Positions 25,075-37,203 are shown, numbered from the stretch's first letter. The stretch: 64,000 bases of DNA from Conus ventricosus (GCA_018398815.1 CM031614.1:48583990-48647989), one strand, 5' to 3'. Numbers and translations are program-made. Notes: generated by a model from the letters alone, not told the origin.

Positions 25075-25262
25075 GTGTCAGATCAACGATCACTTCCAGT
25101 GGTCACTGCTCACTCAGAGAGCATCATCCCAAGAAAGTGGGGAAGGAACAGACATCAGTGACAATGCACTACCATTACAGGAACACACATTAGACGTTGA
25201 GACAGCCGTGCAGATGGAATACAGCACAGATGGGATTACATCTCTATTATACATCTCTGTTG
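25075..25262 (+). CDS. Possible internal or terminal exon, product unknown
   Basis: After TTGTAATCAG (25065-25074) the frame starting at 25076 is open for over 60 codons and has protein-like composition (CQINDHFQWSLLTQ, then SSQESGEGTDISDNALPLQE and ETAVQMEYSTDG). It runs on into a (GT)n repeat without a clear stop or donor. I found no partner exons and no domain. The polypyrimidine tract is poor. Confidence 0.2.
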
Positions 25263-25299
25263 TACTCAAACAACAGTTTCACCATAGTCTAGTTTTATC

Positions 25300-25303
25300 T
25301 GCC

Positions 25304-25370
<67 letters not shown>

Positions 25371-25554
25371 TGAGTGAGTGTGTGTGTGTATGAGTGGGTG
25401 AGTGAGTTCTTTAATTTAGAGTCTGTTCACACTTGGTGATATTAGACTTAAAAAAAAAAAAAAAAAAAGAAAAGGAGCAAGGGAAAGGGGATCGTTTATG
25501 ACAATCTATGAATTTGATGCATGGAAAGCACTTTTGCTATTTGCACAATTTCTG

Positions 25555-25612
<58 letters not shown>
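25300..25612. repeat. (GT)n microsatellites
   Basis: GT runs lie at about 25307-25395 (with GAGT interruptions) and 25557-25611. A poly-A run lies between them (25450-25468). No gene was seen from 25620 to 26490 apart from a further GT run at 26388-26438. Confidence 0.95.
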
Positions 25613-25614
<2 letters not shown>

Positions 25615-26385
25615 CTGAATAAGGAGGCTTTGTGAAATTGTATTGATTTTAGGAATTGACAACTGCATTACTGCCCTTTGTGTTCATCCGAGTTAAAAAA
25701 AAAACAAAAAAACTTACAAGACTGATATAACAATTAATTGAGTGTAACAGCTTTATAGCATCAATTATGTTTGTCACCTAACTTTCTGTACACAAGTATG
25801 GAAATAGCATTCGTGTGACAGAATGAGTTGGGTGTAGTTGTGTAGGTAGATGCCAGAATGACCAAGTTTGAGTAATTGCCAGTGAGAGGGGGGAGGGGGG
25901 GGGGGGCTATTACGAAGGGGTGGCAGATGGAAGTGATTGTTTTGCAGTTGGAACTCTCCTTTGTGTTGGCAGCAACAAATGTATCAAGCTGATTTTTCAA
26001 TTTACTGCTCCCTTCCACTTGCATCACAACGATCCTGAACTGGATTATGGAACAGTTTACAACATGAATTTTTTTTTTAGATCTCATCTAAAAATGTTGA
26101 AATTATTTCTAAAAGAATTTGTTTTTTTTAATGTAATAGTGTTGATCAGTATAAAGGAAGCCATCTGTGTGTGTACAAGTGTGCCTATGGCACAGAATGG
26201 TTTCATTTCAGAGTGGCAGAGAATGTTTTCATCAAGTAAAGATCACCAATAGAGGCGGAAAGAGGCTCAAAGAAATAAAGTGAATATTAAAGAAAATTAG
26301 GTGGATTTTTTCCCTTCTAAGTGGTTTATACTTTTTAAAGAGAAACTGAAACAAACACCATATGTCACACCAGTTCACCACAGTG

Positions 26386-26387
<2 letters not shown>

Positions 26388-26438
<51 letters not shown>
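26388..26438. repeat. (GT)n microsatellite
   Basis: A pure GT run of about 50 bp. Confidence 0.95.
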
Positions 26439-26439
<1 letters not shown>

Positions 26440-26491
26440 GTGCCTGCTTACAGCATACTCTGAAATAACACTCTTAGTTTTTATTGTACTT

Positions 26492-27343
26492 CTTTTTCTT
26501 TTTGCTGTCCCATCTTCTGTGCCGCCTCAGTAGCAGTGCACCCACGCTGCTCATTTCAACACCCTGTCCACAGCCACAGCCCGGTCAGTCTCACCGCAGC
26601 CCCGGCACTGGCAATCCACAGGGAGCAGTCAATGTCAAGGGCGAGCCCACCAGAGGAGACACTGCACTGCTGCCGAGTCACTTAGGTGGTGTTCAGTGGT
26701 GCCTGTTCTGATCCAACATATGCAGGACACCACCTACAAAGCCCCCAACTGACGACAATAATTACTTACTCGCGGAGCCAGCATGAGTGAGATCTCCCTC
26801 CAGAGGGCGCCACTGCGTCTGTCAACGACGGCCCCCATGGACTCGCTGATACTGGTGACCCCAACAGAATCAAACCAAGACCACAGACACGAGAGGATAT
26901 CAAAACTGAGGTCACCATGAGAGCAGGGCATGAAGGGCCACATAATTTGAGACTTTTTAAAAAAATGTTTAAATTTTATGCCGACCAATGAGAATGAGGA
27001 TGATGAACATGATGCTACAGATTTCCATTCCGGTCTGAGACTGCATGACAGGGCTGTACTCTTCGCTTCCTTTTATAATATATCCCGGAGTCAACCAGCC
27101 CCGAGAGATACAGACACCTGCAGTGTTGGTCAGGAAATTTAAGCAACACTCTCAGAGACGCATCCATTAAGTGGATGAAACTTGACTGTGTGGTCCCAAT
27201 CTTCCCAGCTGAGCCCATAGCAAACTCAAATCTGGGTAGGAGCCCGTTGGGGCAGAAAAACCCACATGACTCTGATGGGATTCAAACCCACGACCTCCCA
27301 GCCAGGAGTCTGTGACACTAACCACTTCGCCACAGCGACTGGT
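26492..27343 (-). mobile_element. Full-length long tRNA-derived SINE (~850 bp)
   Basis: On the minus strand it starts ACCAGTCGCTGTGGCGAAGT and has a tRNA-like head with A and B boxes (separate entry). A long non-coding body follows (ATCCACTTAATGGATGCGTC, then GGGATATATTATAAAAGG, TGTGGCCCTTCATG and CTCCTCTGGTGGGCTCGCCC), ending GGACAGCAAAAAG. It is flanked by GTTTTTATTGTACTT (26477-26491) and GTTTTTATTGTTCTT (27344-27358), a 14/15 TSD. At least five other copies or pieces occur in this window. The length is unusual for a tRNA-SINE. The T-runs on the plus strand (27357-27400) lie outside the element. Confidence 0.8.
27278..27332 (-). promoter_or_regulatory. Pol III A and B boxes of the SINE head
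   Basis: The minus strand carries TGGCGAAGTGG (27332 to 27322), a match to the tRNA A-box consensus TRGCNNAGYNGG bar one spacer base. The B box is GGTTTGAATCC (27288 to 27278; consensus GGTTCGANNCC), 33 bp apart as in a tRNA gene. Confidence 0.75.
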
Positions 27344-27344
27344 G

Positions 27345-28160
27345 TTTTTATTGTTCTTTTTTTTTTTTTTTTTTTTTTTTTCCTTTTTTTTTTTTTTACA
27401 GTTGAAACAAAACACAGCCATATCTCTCAAATTTGAAATCAGTGAAGACCTCTATTTGTGCATGAGGTGTATTTGTTAAAGCTGATCTGAAAAACTGCTT
27501 GGAAACGTTCCCTTCCTCCCTATAATTTTCATTATCATTTCCATCAGTAACAGTTTGTGAGAGATAGCATCTCTCTGGAAAAACAATTTGATGCTGCAGG
27601 TATAGCCATTTGCAAACAACAAATAAAAGTCATGCCAAACAAGGGCACTGTTTGTGGATTATGTGGCCAGTATGTACAAATTACTGCAAATCTTTAGGTT
27701 GAAAACTGACAAATTGCAAAAAGAGCGTTTAGCCTCTCCCGATCTGCAATGAAAGATATTCGTGAACTGTAAGTAGAAACGGTGTCAAATAACGAGACAA
27801 TTTGTGATTGTGTTCCATTCTCAGATTATAATTTCACTTGGCTTTTGTTTCTGTTGTTGCATGAAATACACATGACCTTGCTTCCTGAAAAAAAAAAAGA
27901 AAAAAATAAAATGTCACCAGCTCACTGGTCTACAATTTGACCTTGCAATACTTGGTTAAAAAAAAAAAAAAAAAAAAAAAGAATCAAAGGTTTCAGAACA
28001 TTTTAACGGAAGGCATCAGATCTGATAAAGGTGCTGTTTTTTGAAGACATTTTTCCTGACAACTCGTCTTTACAGCTCATTAAACCATGAGCTCTGGGTT
28101 TGGCTCTGAAAATGGTTTCTGAATCTGAACATTAAAACTTTCTGTTACTTTAAACAAATG
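27345..28160. other. No gene seen; homopolymer runs
   Basis: Poly-T (27357-27400) and poly-A (27959-27980) runs in AT-rich sequence. Nothing codes. Confidence 0.5.
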
Positions 28161-28164
28161 TGCT

Positions 28165-28280
28165 GTTTTCTTAAACATTGATGGTAATGCCATTGTTCTT
28201 GCTTGGATTCTAGGTCATGTTGATATCCTGGGCGACGGGGTTGCCAAACACTTTGCCAGGAATTCCGCCAGCAAAACAAA
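28165..28280 (+). pseudogene. LINE RNase H fragment
   Basis: One frame reads IVLAWILGHVDILGDGVAKH followed by FARNSASK. This aligns by eye with the RNase H end of the I-clade LINE at 40480-40560 (LAWVPGHVGIGGNE, LAKNATR). It is a short 5'- and 3'-truncated fragment. Confidence 0.5.
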
Positions 28281-28389
28281 ACGAAACAAACAAACAAAGA
28301 GAAAGTCTCCAAAATGTGTGTGTGTGTGTTTACCACTGATTCCGATCCCCATTCAAAATCGCACCCTGGCTTGTCCTGCCATACCCCTG

Positions 28390-28620
28390 GCACCAACAAT
28401 TGCACAGAGCGCGTAAGTGTCAAATCATCATGAGGCACCCTACCAGAAAAGACGCTGCGCTGCTGCCGAGTCACAATGTTCAGTGGTGCCCGCTCCGATC
28501 CAGCTAGGCCGGTCACCACAAGCCTCCCTACTAACAACAATGATCGCTTAGTTTCTGAGTCAGCAGGAGTGAGAATCCCTCTCTGGAGTGTGCCTCTGCA
28601 TCTGCCCAACGAGGGTCAAA
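28390..28620 (-). mobile_element. Long SINE fragment
   Basis: This matches the 3' half of the element at 26492-27343: CTGCTGCCGAGTCAC at 28460 and the AACAACAATGATCGCTTAG and GAGTCAGCAGGAGTGAGA blocks. It is truncated on both sides. Confidence 0.65.
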
Positions 28621-28639
28621 AACATATTTGTCTGTCTTG

Positions 28640-29160
28640 AATCTCACATCTGAAATTGTTATTAAAAAAAAAATAAAATTAAAAAAAAAAAACTCAATTG
28701 GAGGGGGGGGGGGGGGGGAGGTACCAAAAAAAAATAAAAGTATAAAACTGACAACAAACTCTTTCTTTTGCACGGCCAGTTCCATTTTTGTCGGACACCT
28801 TAGTGAAGGTTTCATAACTGGTCAAACCTATATTACTTGGAGTTACCTTTCAGTGGGTGAGAAGGTTTCATGGTGCATAATGGGTTATATAGACTGCTCG
28901 GGACTGAGCATTATATTGCATGTATGAAGTACTCCACAACAAGCACAAAATTAATCATGGACTCTATGACAACCTTTTTCTGAACCATTTTTGGCAGATG
29001 AGATCTTGTATTTTTAAAAGAATATCAACTGTCCCAAATCCATTCGTAACATCTATTGATAGCAAATCGAAATCCTTCTCACCCATCCCCAAGTATGCCT
29101 CCTCTTGTGTTTTCTCACCAGTTCATGTGATATATTACACTAACTTGGCTAAGAACAGTT
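28640..29160. other. No gene seen; A- and G-runs
   Basis: A-rich sequence (28664-28691) and a 17-bp G-run (28703-28719). Nothing codes convincingly. Confidence 0.4.
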
Positions 29161-29164
29161 ATTT

Positions 29165-29575
29165 GTGATCAGCTGTTGTAGCAAGGTGGTTAGTGCTGCA
29201 CACTCTTGGCTGAGAGCTTGTGGATTCGATTCCCATCTGAGCCATTTATGTGTGGGATTTTTTCTGCCCCAACTAGTACACACCCGGAGTTGGCTTGTTA
29301 TGGGCTACGTTGGGAAGACTGGGACCACACAGTCGAGTTTTATCCACTTAGTGGATGCATTTCTGAGAGTGTCGCTCAAATTTTCTGACCAATACTGACG
29401 ATGTCTGCATGTCTTGGGCGTGGTTGACACCAGGATATATTATGTAGCCCTGTTATGCGTATTAAACCAGAATGTAAATTCATAGCGTCATCTCACTCAT
29501 CCTCATCCTCACTGATCAGCAAAAACAAACAAACAAAAAAAGTCTCAAATTCTGTGGCCCTTCATGTCCAGCACT
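29165..29575 (+). mobile_element. Long SINE, 5' half with tRNA-like head
   Basis: The head carries an A box (TAGCAAGGTGG near 29178) and a B box (GGATTCGATTCC near 29221). The body continues GTTTTATCCACTTAGTGGAT to CTGTGGCCCTTCATG. It ends where the full-length copy continues for another ~400 bp, so it lacks the 3' half. Confidence 0.75.
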
Positions 29576-29762
29576 TCTTCTTCTTCTTCCTAAAATACTG
29601 GTTCACTCAAAAACGAGTAGGTCACCAGCGCGCATGTTAAAAAGTAGAATAAAATAACATAAAACAGTGCGACTCAGACTGTTGGCCCCTGGAGCAAACT
29701 TGGCAACAAGGGGTCGCACTCGATATTCGATAAAATATCTGGGGAAGTAAAAATAGAAAACG

Positions 29763-31000
29763 TCAATATGCAGATCTCAAAACTGTCGAATCAACCTGTT
29801 TTTTGAATGAGATTGCACCTGTGGCAATCTTGATGGCACCCGGCAGTGAGTTCCACAGCCGTACAGAACTGGGATAAAAAGAATGTAAGTGGCTGTCAAT
29901 ATTTGATGCAGGTATGGTATAACATTGACCGCCACTCCTGGTGCTACTTTTATTCAATACTAGTTGTTCCATTGGAATATCAATTACTTTAGCTCTGCCT
30001 TTGAAAAAGGTGTTAAGTTTAATAAAAGCTCTTCTCTCTTCTAAGGGTTTCCATTCTAATTTCCTCATGTTCATCCTAGTATTCCCCTTTTCTCTGATGT
30101 GGTTCCCTGTTACGAACCATGCTGCTCTCTTCTGAATCTTTTCAAGGTTATCAATGTCCTTTAGATGGTAAGGATCCCAAACTGAGCAACCATATTCCAG
30201 TACTGGTCTAACCAGTGTTTTGTAGCAGTCGTCTTTAACCTTTTGGGGGCAGTCATTGATATTCCTGTATAAGAAAGCTAAGATGTTATTTGCTTTCTTA
30301 CATACTAAATTGTAATGTTCTTTCCATTTGAGACGACTATCTATAATCACGCCTAAATATTTTGCAGCATTAGTTTCTTTAAGAATAGTATTATGGATAG
30401 AATAATCTGATCTAATTGGTGAGCGTTTGTTACATATACGCAACACTTGGCACTTTTGGGGATGAAATTCCATTTTCCAAGTTCTTTCCCACTCTTGTAA
30501 AGCGTTTAGATCTCTTGTAGAATGCGTATATCATTCTTGCTCTGATTGTTCTATATATAAACTGTCATCTGCAAAAAGCCTTATAGTAGTTCCAGAGAGA
30601 GATTATCTACTTATGTCATTTATATAAATTAAGAAAAACAAGGGCCCCAGAACAGTTCCCTGTGGTACACCTGACAAGACTGGTTTACAATGGGATGACG
30701 ACCCTTCCACAACAACTTTCTGAGTTCTCCCAACGAGGAATGATCTGGCCCATTTTAGCAAAGAACCGCCAATGCCAATGTGTTCTAATTTAAGCAGCAG
30801 GCCCTCATGGTCAACCTTATCAAAGGCTTTAGAAAAATCTAATAAAATTGCATCTATTTGCTGTCTGTTGTTAAGACAGTTACTAAAATCATTGAGAGTT
30901 GTTATGGCGACCTCCCTTTTGGTTACCTTTCTACGCCTATGCCCTTGGTTTAATTCTATCGCGTTATCAGCAGCTTCACGGGTACTGTTGCTGGATGGAC
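29763..31000 (-). pseudogene. 5'-truncated CR1/Jockey-type LINE, RT to C-terminus
   Basis: On the minus strand 31000-30603 encodes RT motif A ([20 protein letters not shown]) and motif B ([20 protein letters not shown]). The next ~130 bp hold the catalytic FADD (RLFADDSLYIEQ), interrupted by a TGA. Then 30473-29763 gives an intact 236-codon frame with KYLGVIIDSRLKW, LVRPVLEYGCSVWDPY, KIQKRAAWFV and SSVRLWNSLPGAI. This C-terminal layout is characteristic of CR1-like LINEs. The 5' end abuts a SINE fragment near 31000. A 3' UTR probably runs down to about 29640. Confidence 0.85.
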
Positions 31001-31300
31001 ACGATGACACCCTAGGAGGGAAAGATCACCAACAGTGGTTTCGCGATTTACTGTCGTCAGTAGGGGGCTTAGTATCTGGTGTCCTGTGTATCAAAGACCA
31101 GAACAGGATCATGAACATCGCCGAAGTGTCTCAGATCAGCGCAGTGTCTCCTCTGGTGGGTTGCCTTATGTTGACCTGACACAGACTGCTCCCTTCGAAC
31201 TGCCGGTGTTGAGACCGTGGTGAGATGAGCCAGGCTATGGCTGTGGATAGGGAGGTAAAAGAACAGCATGGGATGCAATGCCACTGAAGAGTACAGAAGA
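30990..31300 (+). mobile_element. Long SINE fragment, 3' part
   Basis: This contains the diagnostic 3' blocks (TCAGTAGGGGGCTTAGTA, GTGTCTCCTCTGGTGGGTTG, GGCTATGGCTGTGGATAGGG) in the same order as the full-length copy, and ends in a GGAAAAAAG tail. Confidence 0.75.
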
Positions 31301-31734
31301 TGGCTGGAAAAAAGAAAAGAAAGTTATTTGATGGTGTAATGTACACATAGTACACAACTTTGGCTGTTAATAACCCTAATAGATGGGTTTCACGTAGTTG
31401 ATTGCAGCTGCTTTTGTTTCATTTCGTTCTTTTGTTCAGTGAAAATTCACTTCTGTATTTGACTGTCAAACCAACGGGGGCCTAAGCCCAGAGAGGATAT
31501 GCTTCTAATACAAACCTTTAGGTGCTGCCCTTGGAGACGAAGCAAGCCTCTTACCTTCAGTTGGTGACTACCAGGCTTGGGTTCAGCTGGATAGGAGAGA
31601 CCCTGGAGGAGAGAAAGAAGGAAGACAGCAGGGAATAAACAAGTGAGGAGAAACAACAGAACTGTGAATAGTCCTTGTTCTGGCTCTCTGGTGCCAGTGG
31701 ATGACGTTAATTGTTGGTAGGACATCCAGACTTG

Positions 31735-31842
31735 ATCTATGGGGCAGTCAGGTAAGGCAATGTAATGTTGCTTATAGCCCAGCCGAACGCAAAGGGCCAT
31801 ATCAGGACTGTCACCACGTTGAAGTCAACTTACAAGTCAATT
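31735..31842 (-). mobile_element. 3' tail of the I-clade LINE
   Basis: The minus strand reads TTGACTTGTAAGTTGACTTC, then CCTGATATGGCCCTTTGCG and GGCTGGGCTATAAGCAACAT. This equals the last ~90 bp of the LINE at 41093-41180 with a decayed TATCT tail. Confidence 0.75.
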
Positions 31843-31849
31843 AAAAAAA

Positions 31850-32600
31850 AACAAAAAAAAAAACATATATATATATATTGAATTATAAACAAAGCTTGCT
31901 CTTATGTCTTAGATTGAAGAAATAGGGAGTAATACGCATTCATATCTGCAGTGCTGGAACGGTGCTCGGTACTTATCCTTGGAATTTATTAGTTTGTTTA
32001 TATATATATATATATTATATATATATATATAATCACACAACTCCTTAAAATACACTTCTGACTTCTAAAAACGCACCAGAAATTTCGTTAAAATTTTTCT
32101 TCCATAAAATCCTACATGAAAAAAAAAGTTTATCTCCCTCAGAAACCCAAAAATCACAACAGGTGGGGCATCTCTTTAGAAGGTTTTCATGGACTGTGCT
32201 ATTTTATGTCTCACATCATGCAAATCCCAACACCTTATAATAAAAATAATGTTTCACTGTGGGTGGTACATGACATGGAATGCACAACGGAGCTTCTCCT
32301 CATCATTAAAAGATAAGAAAGGGTTGTAGTAAAAGGAGTGGCCTATTTGCAAAGGATGTCAGCCTGGCCAACTGGTTCATTTGTCGTTATTGTTCAAGCT
32401 AGAATGTATTGCAAAGGAAGTGCCGAATGCGGCATTGCCATGCAGTACGATCAAAATAGAACGCCATAGCTCATACTCATGTGACTGATCCCCATCAAGT
32501 CAAACTCTGTGGCTCTTTATGCCCTGCACATGTCATTTATACTTTTGTTTTTATTTTCTTCTCAAACTAAAGGGATGTAGTGTGTTGTGTCAAATCAAAA
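31850..32600. other. No gene seen; AT microsatellites
   Basis: TA runs lie at 31865-31880 and 31999-32031. No coding signal was seen. Confidence 0.5.
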
Positions 32601-32835
32601 GTACCAGCAATGTTTAGTCGTTCGGATGGGACTATAAACCGAGGTCTAGTCTGTGTCGCATGCACTAAAGATCATACACGGACTCTAAAGATCCCGATGT
32701 CATGTCCTAAGACGGGTGAGTACCGGCTACACGAAAATACACAATGCATGCAACCTGTGTGCCATAATAGTCTACTTGAAGACTGCGAGCACGGGGCAGG
32801 TTAAACATCCCCATCTGGAAGAAGAAGAAGAATGT
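32600..32835 (+). repeat. Probable dispersed repeat (SINE-like)
   Basis: The segment TTCGGATGGGACTATAAACC with GAGGTCTAGTCTGTGTCGCA ends in a GAAGAAGAAGAAGAA tail. It looks like a short interspersed element common in gastropod DNA, but I have no second copy in this window to prove it. Confidence 0.35.
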
Positions 32836-32839
32836 TATT

Positions 32840-33730
32840 GGGACTGTGGGTTGGTCGTCATGATGGCAGCCTCTGGAGGGAGGACAGGTTCTTATTCTAG
32901 CTCCATGCCTATGCAGTTACCGTCGCCAGCGGACCAAGCCACATTTAAAAGGCACATACGGTAACCTGCACGTGGAGCATCAGAACAGGCCCCACTAAAT
33001 ACCTATAGAGTGAGCCGTCAACAGTGCAGCGTTACTTCTTGGAGGGTCGCACGATGACCTGACATCGAAAGGTTGCTGTCGACTGTTGTTGCTCGTGCTT
33101 TGACATGACGAAAGTCACCTGGTCACAGTCTATGACCGCCTTTGAAACACCTGGAATAAGCGGTGTGGAAGTAATGCCACTCACAAAGCATGTCAATGGA
33201 ACAGCGAAAGTAGCAAACCTAACGAAGCTACATATGGATGTGATACAACCATGCGCTAGAAAATGTAGATCATCAGAGCTAAGAAAAAGGTTAACAATCC
33301 AATTGTGAAATTACTGTTATACTTTTGTGATGCAGCTAGATGAAAAAGGCTGTAGGAGGTCGTTTCAAAAGCTTCTGGAGGACTAATTGATTGATTGATA
33401 ATCTTTATTTCCAAGGGTAACAGATCAGCAAATGTACGCTTTTCTTATATCCGGCCCTTGCCCAGCTGAGGGTCTAAGAGTGACTAGGCATGACTAGCTA
33501 CTAAACTACAAACAATCATACTTATCTTCAAAGAACACATAAAAACATGAATGAGCTGTTTCTGCATCAACATTGACATATAGATGAACTTAGAGAGACG
33601 TTGAAACGACACTCAGAATGAATGAATTGATTACGAAAAAATGAAAAAGGAAAAATAAAACACATACACACACGCACGCACGCATGCACAACACACAGAG
33701 ACACACATAGAAAGCAACCCTCCTATCAGT
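32840..33730. other. No gene seen
   Basis: 32850-33060 contains phrases reminiscent of the long SINE body (GGTTCTTATTCTAGCTCC, GCATCAGAACAGGCCCCACT) but is too diverged to call. The rest is featureless. Confidence 0.3.
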
Positions 33731-33736
33731 TATCAA

Positions 33737-33737
<1 letters not shown>

Positions 33738-33793
<56 letters not shown>

Positions 33794-33923
33794 CAGCTAC
33801 TGTAGACACAGGAGTGGACGCATAGACTCTGAGGGTGAGGGAGTTGAGCAGGATATGTCTTTTAGTTGGATGGCTTGGGAAGTTTGCGGCCGGTGAAGAT
33901 GTATCTACAGTGGCTGCCCTGCT

Positions 33924-33982
<59 letters not shown>
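33738..33982. repeat. (GA)n/(TC)n inverted repeat
   Basis: A GA run (33738-33791) followed by GGGCAGCTACTGTAGACACA is mirrored by GATGTATCTACAGTGGCTGC plus CCTGCTTC and a TC run (33928-33981). The arms could pair into a ~70-bp hairpin around a ~85-bp loop. A (CA)n run follows at 34010-34046. Confidence 0.8.
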
Positions 33983-33984
<2 letters not shown>

Positions 33985-34014
33985 ACCCACGCACGCACGC
34001 ACGCGCGCGCCCCA

Positions 34015-34045
<31 letters not shown>

Positions 34046-34049
34046 CTTT

Positions 34050-35171
34050 TCTTTTTTAAACAGGACATTCTCAACTATGTGTTTTCTTTTCTGTGTTTCT
34101 CCTTCATTCGTACTAGGCCTAAAAGACAAATTGGGTTCTCAAGTAATCACGTGATGTATGTGGCATGGCAGACGATCACTTTCAACTAGGTTCCGATTTT
34201 TTGTTTTCTTAACCGGAAAGTAAAAGGTGAGTGTGTGCCAAAATTAAATTTCAATGCCACCCTCCACTTTCCTTCTTTGCTGTTTTTCAGTAAACATCAG
34301 TCTCCGTTTGGTAGAGATGAAATGCGATGTCAGTGGGTACCCCCCTCTTTCTGCCCCCCGCCCCCCCCCCCCCTCTCCGCAATGTCTCCTTTTCAACAGG
34401 CGATGTGGGGAACACCTTCGACTTATAATTACTTCATCCATAAGGGGGCGAAAGAGGAGAGAAAACAAAATAAAACAAGCAACAAAGCCAAAATAAGACA
34501 TATAACTACTTACGGGAGGGTGCCGCTATACGTGGAGCAAGGCTGGAGCCTGGACCACACTTTTTTTTCAATGGGAAAAAAAATCGGATTTTGCTACCAA
34601 AACCTTATAATAAAAAATCCATCTTTATAGAGATACGTTACTCTTAAATCTTTTACTTTCACGAAACCACCAATATATTTTTTTTCCAGATAGTCGCTTG
34701 AATCGTTATGTAGCATGTCTTATTTTCATTTTACTATTTTTAGAGTACATCGTAAAATTTAAAAAAAAGAAAAAAAGAAAAGAAAAGCACAACAGTGTGG
34801 CTGCTGCATTTTCAGTGATGCTGTACATGATGTTGGTTTTCAAGTTTTAAATGACATAGATGTTTTTTTCATGTCACTTTAAACCTTTGAAATTAGATCT
34901 GTCAAAATTGGTAGCAGTGCTTATGCTAGGAAAGGAAAGGTTTGGTTTAAAAAGAAAAAAGAAAAAAGGAAACAACATTAATCAATTAGTGAAATATGGA
35001 CAAAAAGTCCTATATATTTGACTGGAAAAACCGGAACACGGTCTTTGTGATTCTGTTTACTATTGGGGTCCAACACTGAATTGATTGTATGCCTATATAA
35101 TTGTTCCAGCTGAAAGGTACAAAATGTATCAAATCATTTAGCAGGAAGCAGTAGATTCTGGATCTTGTATA
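34050..35171. other. No gene seen
   Basis: AT-rich with A- and T-runs and a C-run near 34362-34373. No coding evidence. The right edge is the left TSD of the LINE. Confidence 0.4.
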
Positions 35172-35899
35172 CTTGTTGTAAATCTCCCTCCGGGGGGTTA
35201 CGACCTTGTCGTGTCGGAGGGTTTGCGTGGTCCAGTGATCCCTTAGGCTTTGCTGGCGGGGCATCAATACTTGGAGATAGGCTGTTTTTTTCACACTGCT
35301 TCTAGGCCTGAGAGGTGCAGATGCTGTTTGGCCTAAGCGTAACGTGGTAAGGAGTTGATGCCCCTGGTAGGGCTTCCCATGTCAGATAGGCTAAGGTGAG
35401 GATCCTGACTAAGAGTAACCCGCCTTTCTCCTTTTCTTGTTTTCTGCCTCCTTATTTGGCCCTTTTCTATCTTCGTCTCCCCTTCAAGTCTTCTTTTCCA
35501 CACTCCTTTTCTCTCTGTGGTCTCGTTAAGATCCGCCGCGTTTGCCGTGCGGTGCGACCTGTGTCGGAGGGGAATGAGATCCTGGTGATTGAGAGGGCCA
35601 GCGCTCTCAACACATCACTTTGGCTCGGGCCTCTCCTAGACAGGGAGTACACTTTGGCCCGGGTGTACTAATCGGCTCCCTTTTTGGGGGTTGGGTCAAG
35701 ACGGGCAGTTCCCCAGCTGGCCAAGTAAACCCCTGCAGTGCTCAGCTCTCTGTTCCCGGGAGTTGAGCATGATCAGGGGGATAGGGTTGGTTGCTTCTGC
35801 TTGTCGTATGTCTCTCCCGAAGCCTGGAAGGGGTCAAGACATTGGTTTCTTGGCCCTGGCCCCTTAGTTGGACTCCAAGGTGGGTGGGTTAAGGGAGAG

Positions 35900-37203
35900 A
35901 TGAATCACAATAAACTAAATATGACTTCACTAAAAAACTACCCCCCCAAAAGGAAGAGGAAGGCAGTATCCCTATTTCAGGGGAATTTGAAACAGACAGT
36001 GATTCTGACAGTGAGGTAAGACAGAAGACAGGTTTCTGGGCTTCCTGGCTCGTGGTGGAAGGGACAGAGCAGGAAAGACCTCTTTCAGCTCTGAGCCCTT
36101 TTGCTGTACAAAAGGGCTTTCATGGTATAGCAGGTGAACCTAGGTCCATAAAACGATTGAGGAATGGTTCGTTTCTTCTTCAATGTCGATCACAGAAGCA
36201 ATCCGAACAGTTGCAGAAGGCAAAAAAGCTTGTGGATAGGGAGATCAGGGTGACTCCCCATAAGCAATTAAATTCATCCAAAGGTGTGATTCGATGCAGA
36301 GATCTGGCGGGTGTTTCAGAGGCGGAAATAAAAACGGAGCTGGCGTCCCAGGGTGTGACGGAGGTGCGCAGGGTGACGATAAAGAAGGGTTCAGAGAGAG
36401 TGGCCACCAACACCCTCTTTCTGACCTTCTGCAACCCTGTGCTGCTGCCTCCGGTCATCAAGGTTGGTTACCTAAATGTTCATGTTCAGCTATATGTGCC
36501 GTCCCCATTGAGGTGCTTCAGGTGCCAGAAGTTTGGCCATGTCAGGGACCGCTGTTCAGGGCAAGAGGTATGCGGTGTTTGCTGCAAGGCAACCCATGAT
36601 GGGCCGTGTCAAGATCCGGCACATTGTGCTAACTGCGGTGGCGACCATCCCTCCTCTTCAAGAAACTGTCCTCTTTGGATTCAGGAATCCGCAATTCAAA
36701 GACTAAAGACTGAAAAGAAAATTTCCTTTTTTGAAGCCCGCAAGCAGGTTGTGGGCAGTCGGACGCCGACAGCCTCTTCCTATGCTTCGGCTGTACGGAA
36801 AGTTCCCACAGTTTCCACTCGATCAGTCTGCTGTCAGACTGATGACTTTACGTTCTCGAAGACACTGCAAGTCCGAACTGTCAACTCTGGTGGAAGCAGG
36901 TCCACCACCTCTCAACCCAAAATGATTGCCCCTGGTGGAGGCAAAAAATCCGCCACCCCTCAGACTGCCCAGCAGTCTACAACATCTGCTGCTGGGCAGA
37001 TTAAAAAACCAGCAGTTCCCCCTCGAACTCCTCTGTCCAGTGCCCGTGCGGGCAAGGGAGTTCCACCCAGTGTGGAGATGGTGGAGATAAGGAAAAACCC
37101 TCCACCATCTCCCAAATCCAGACCTCCACCTTCTCCAAACTCCAGGCCTTTGTCACCTGCGGCAAGTCTGCCAGCAGGTCCAAAGACCAACACAGTCCAG
37201 TGA
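35900..37203 (+). pseudogene. LINE ORF1 (gag-like, three zinc knuckles)
   Basis: The frame starts at ATG 35900 (or 35921) and breaks at the C7A4 run near 35941-35951. After a one-base shift it continues through an acidic stretch (ETDSDSDSEV) and GFWASWLVVEG, then open to TGA at 37201-37203. Conserved parts are LSPFAVQKGFHGIAGEP (an RNA-binding-like domain) and three Cys knuckles: CFRCQKFGHVRDRC, CGVCCKATHDGPC and CANCGGDHPSSSRNC. A Pro/Ser-rich tail follows (PPSPKSRPPPSPNSRP). It should coat the LINE RNA. The single frameshift lies in a homopolymer and could be a sequencing error. Confidence 0.85.

Noticed and set aside
29177..29235. A genuine tRNA gene
   Set aside because: The A and B boxes are present, but the sequence does not fold as a complete cloverleaf by eye and continues into the SINE body.
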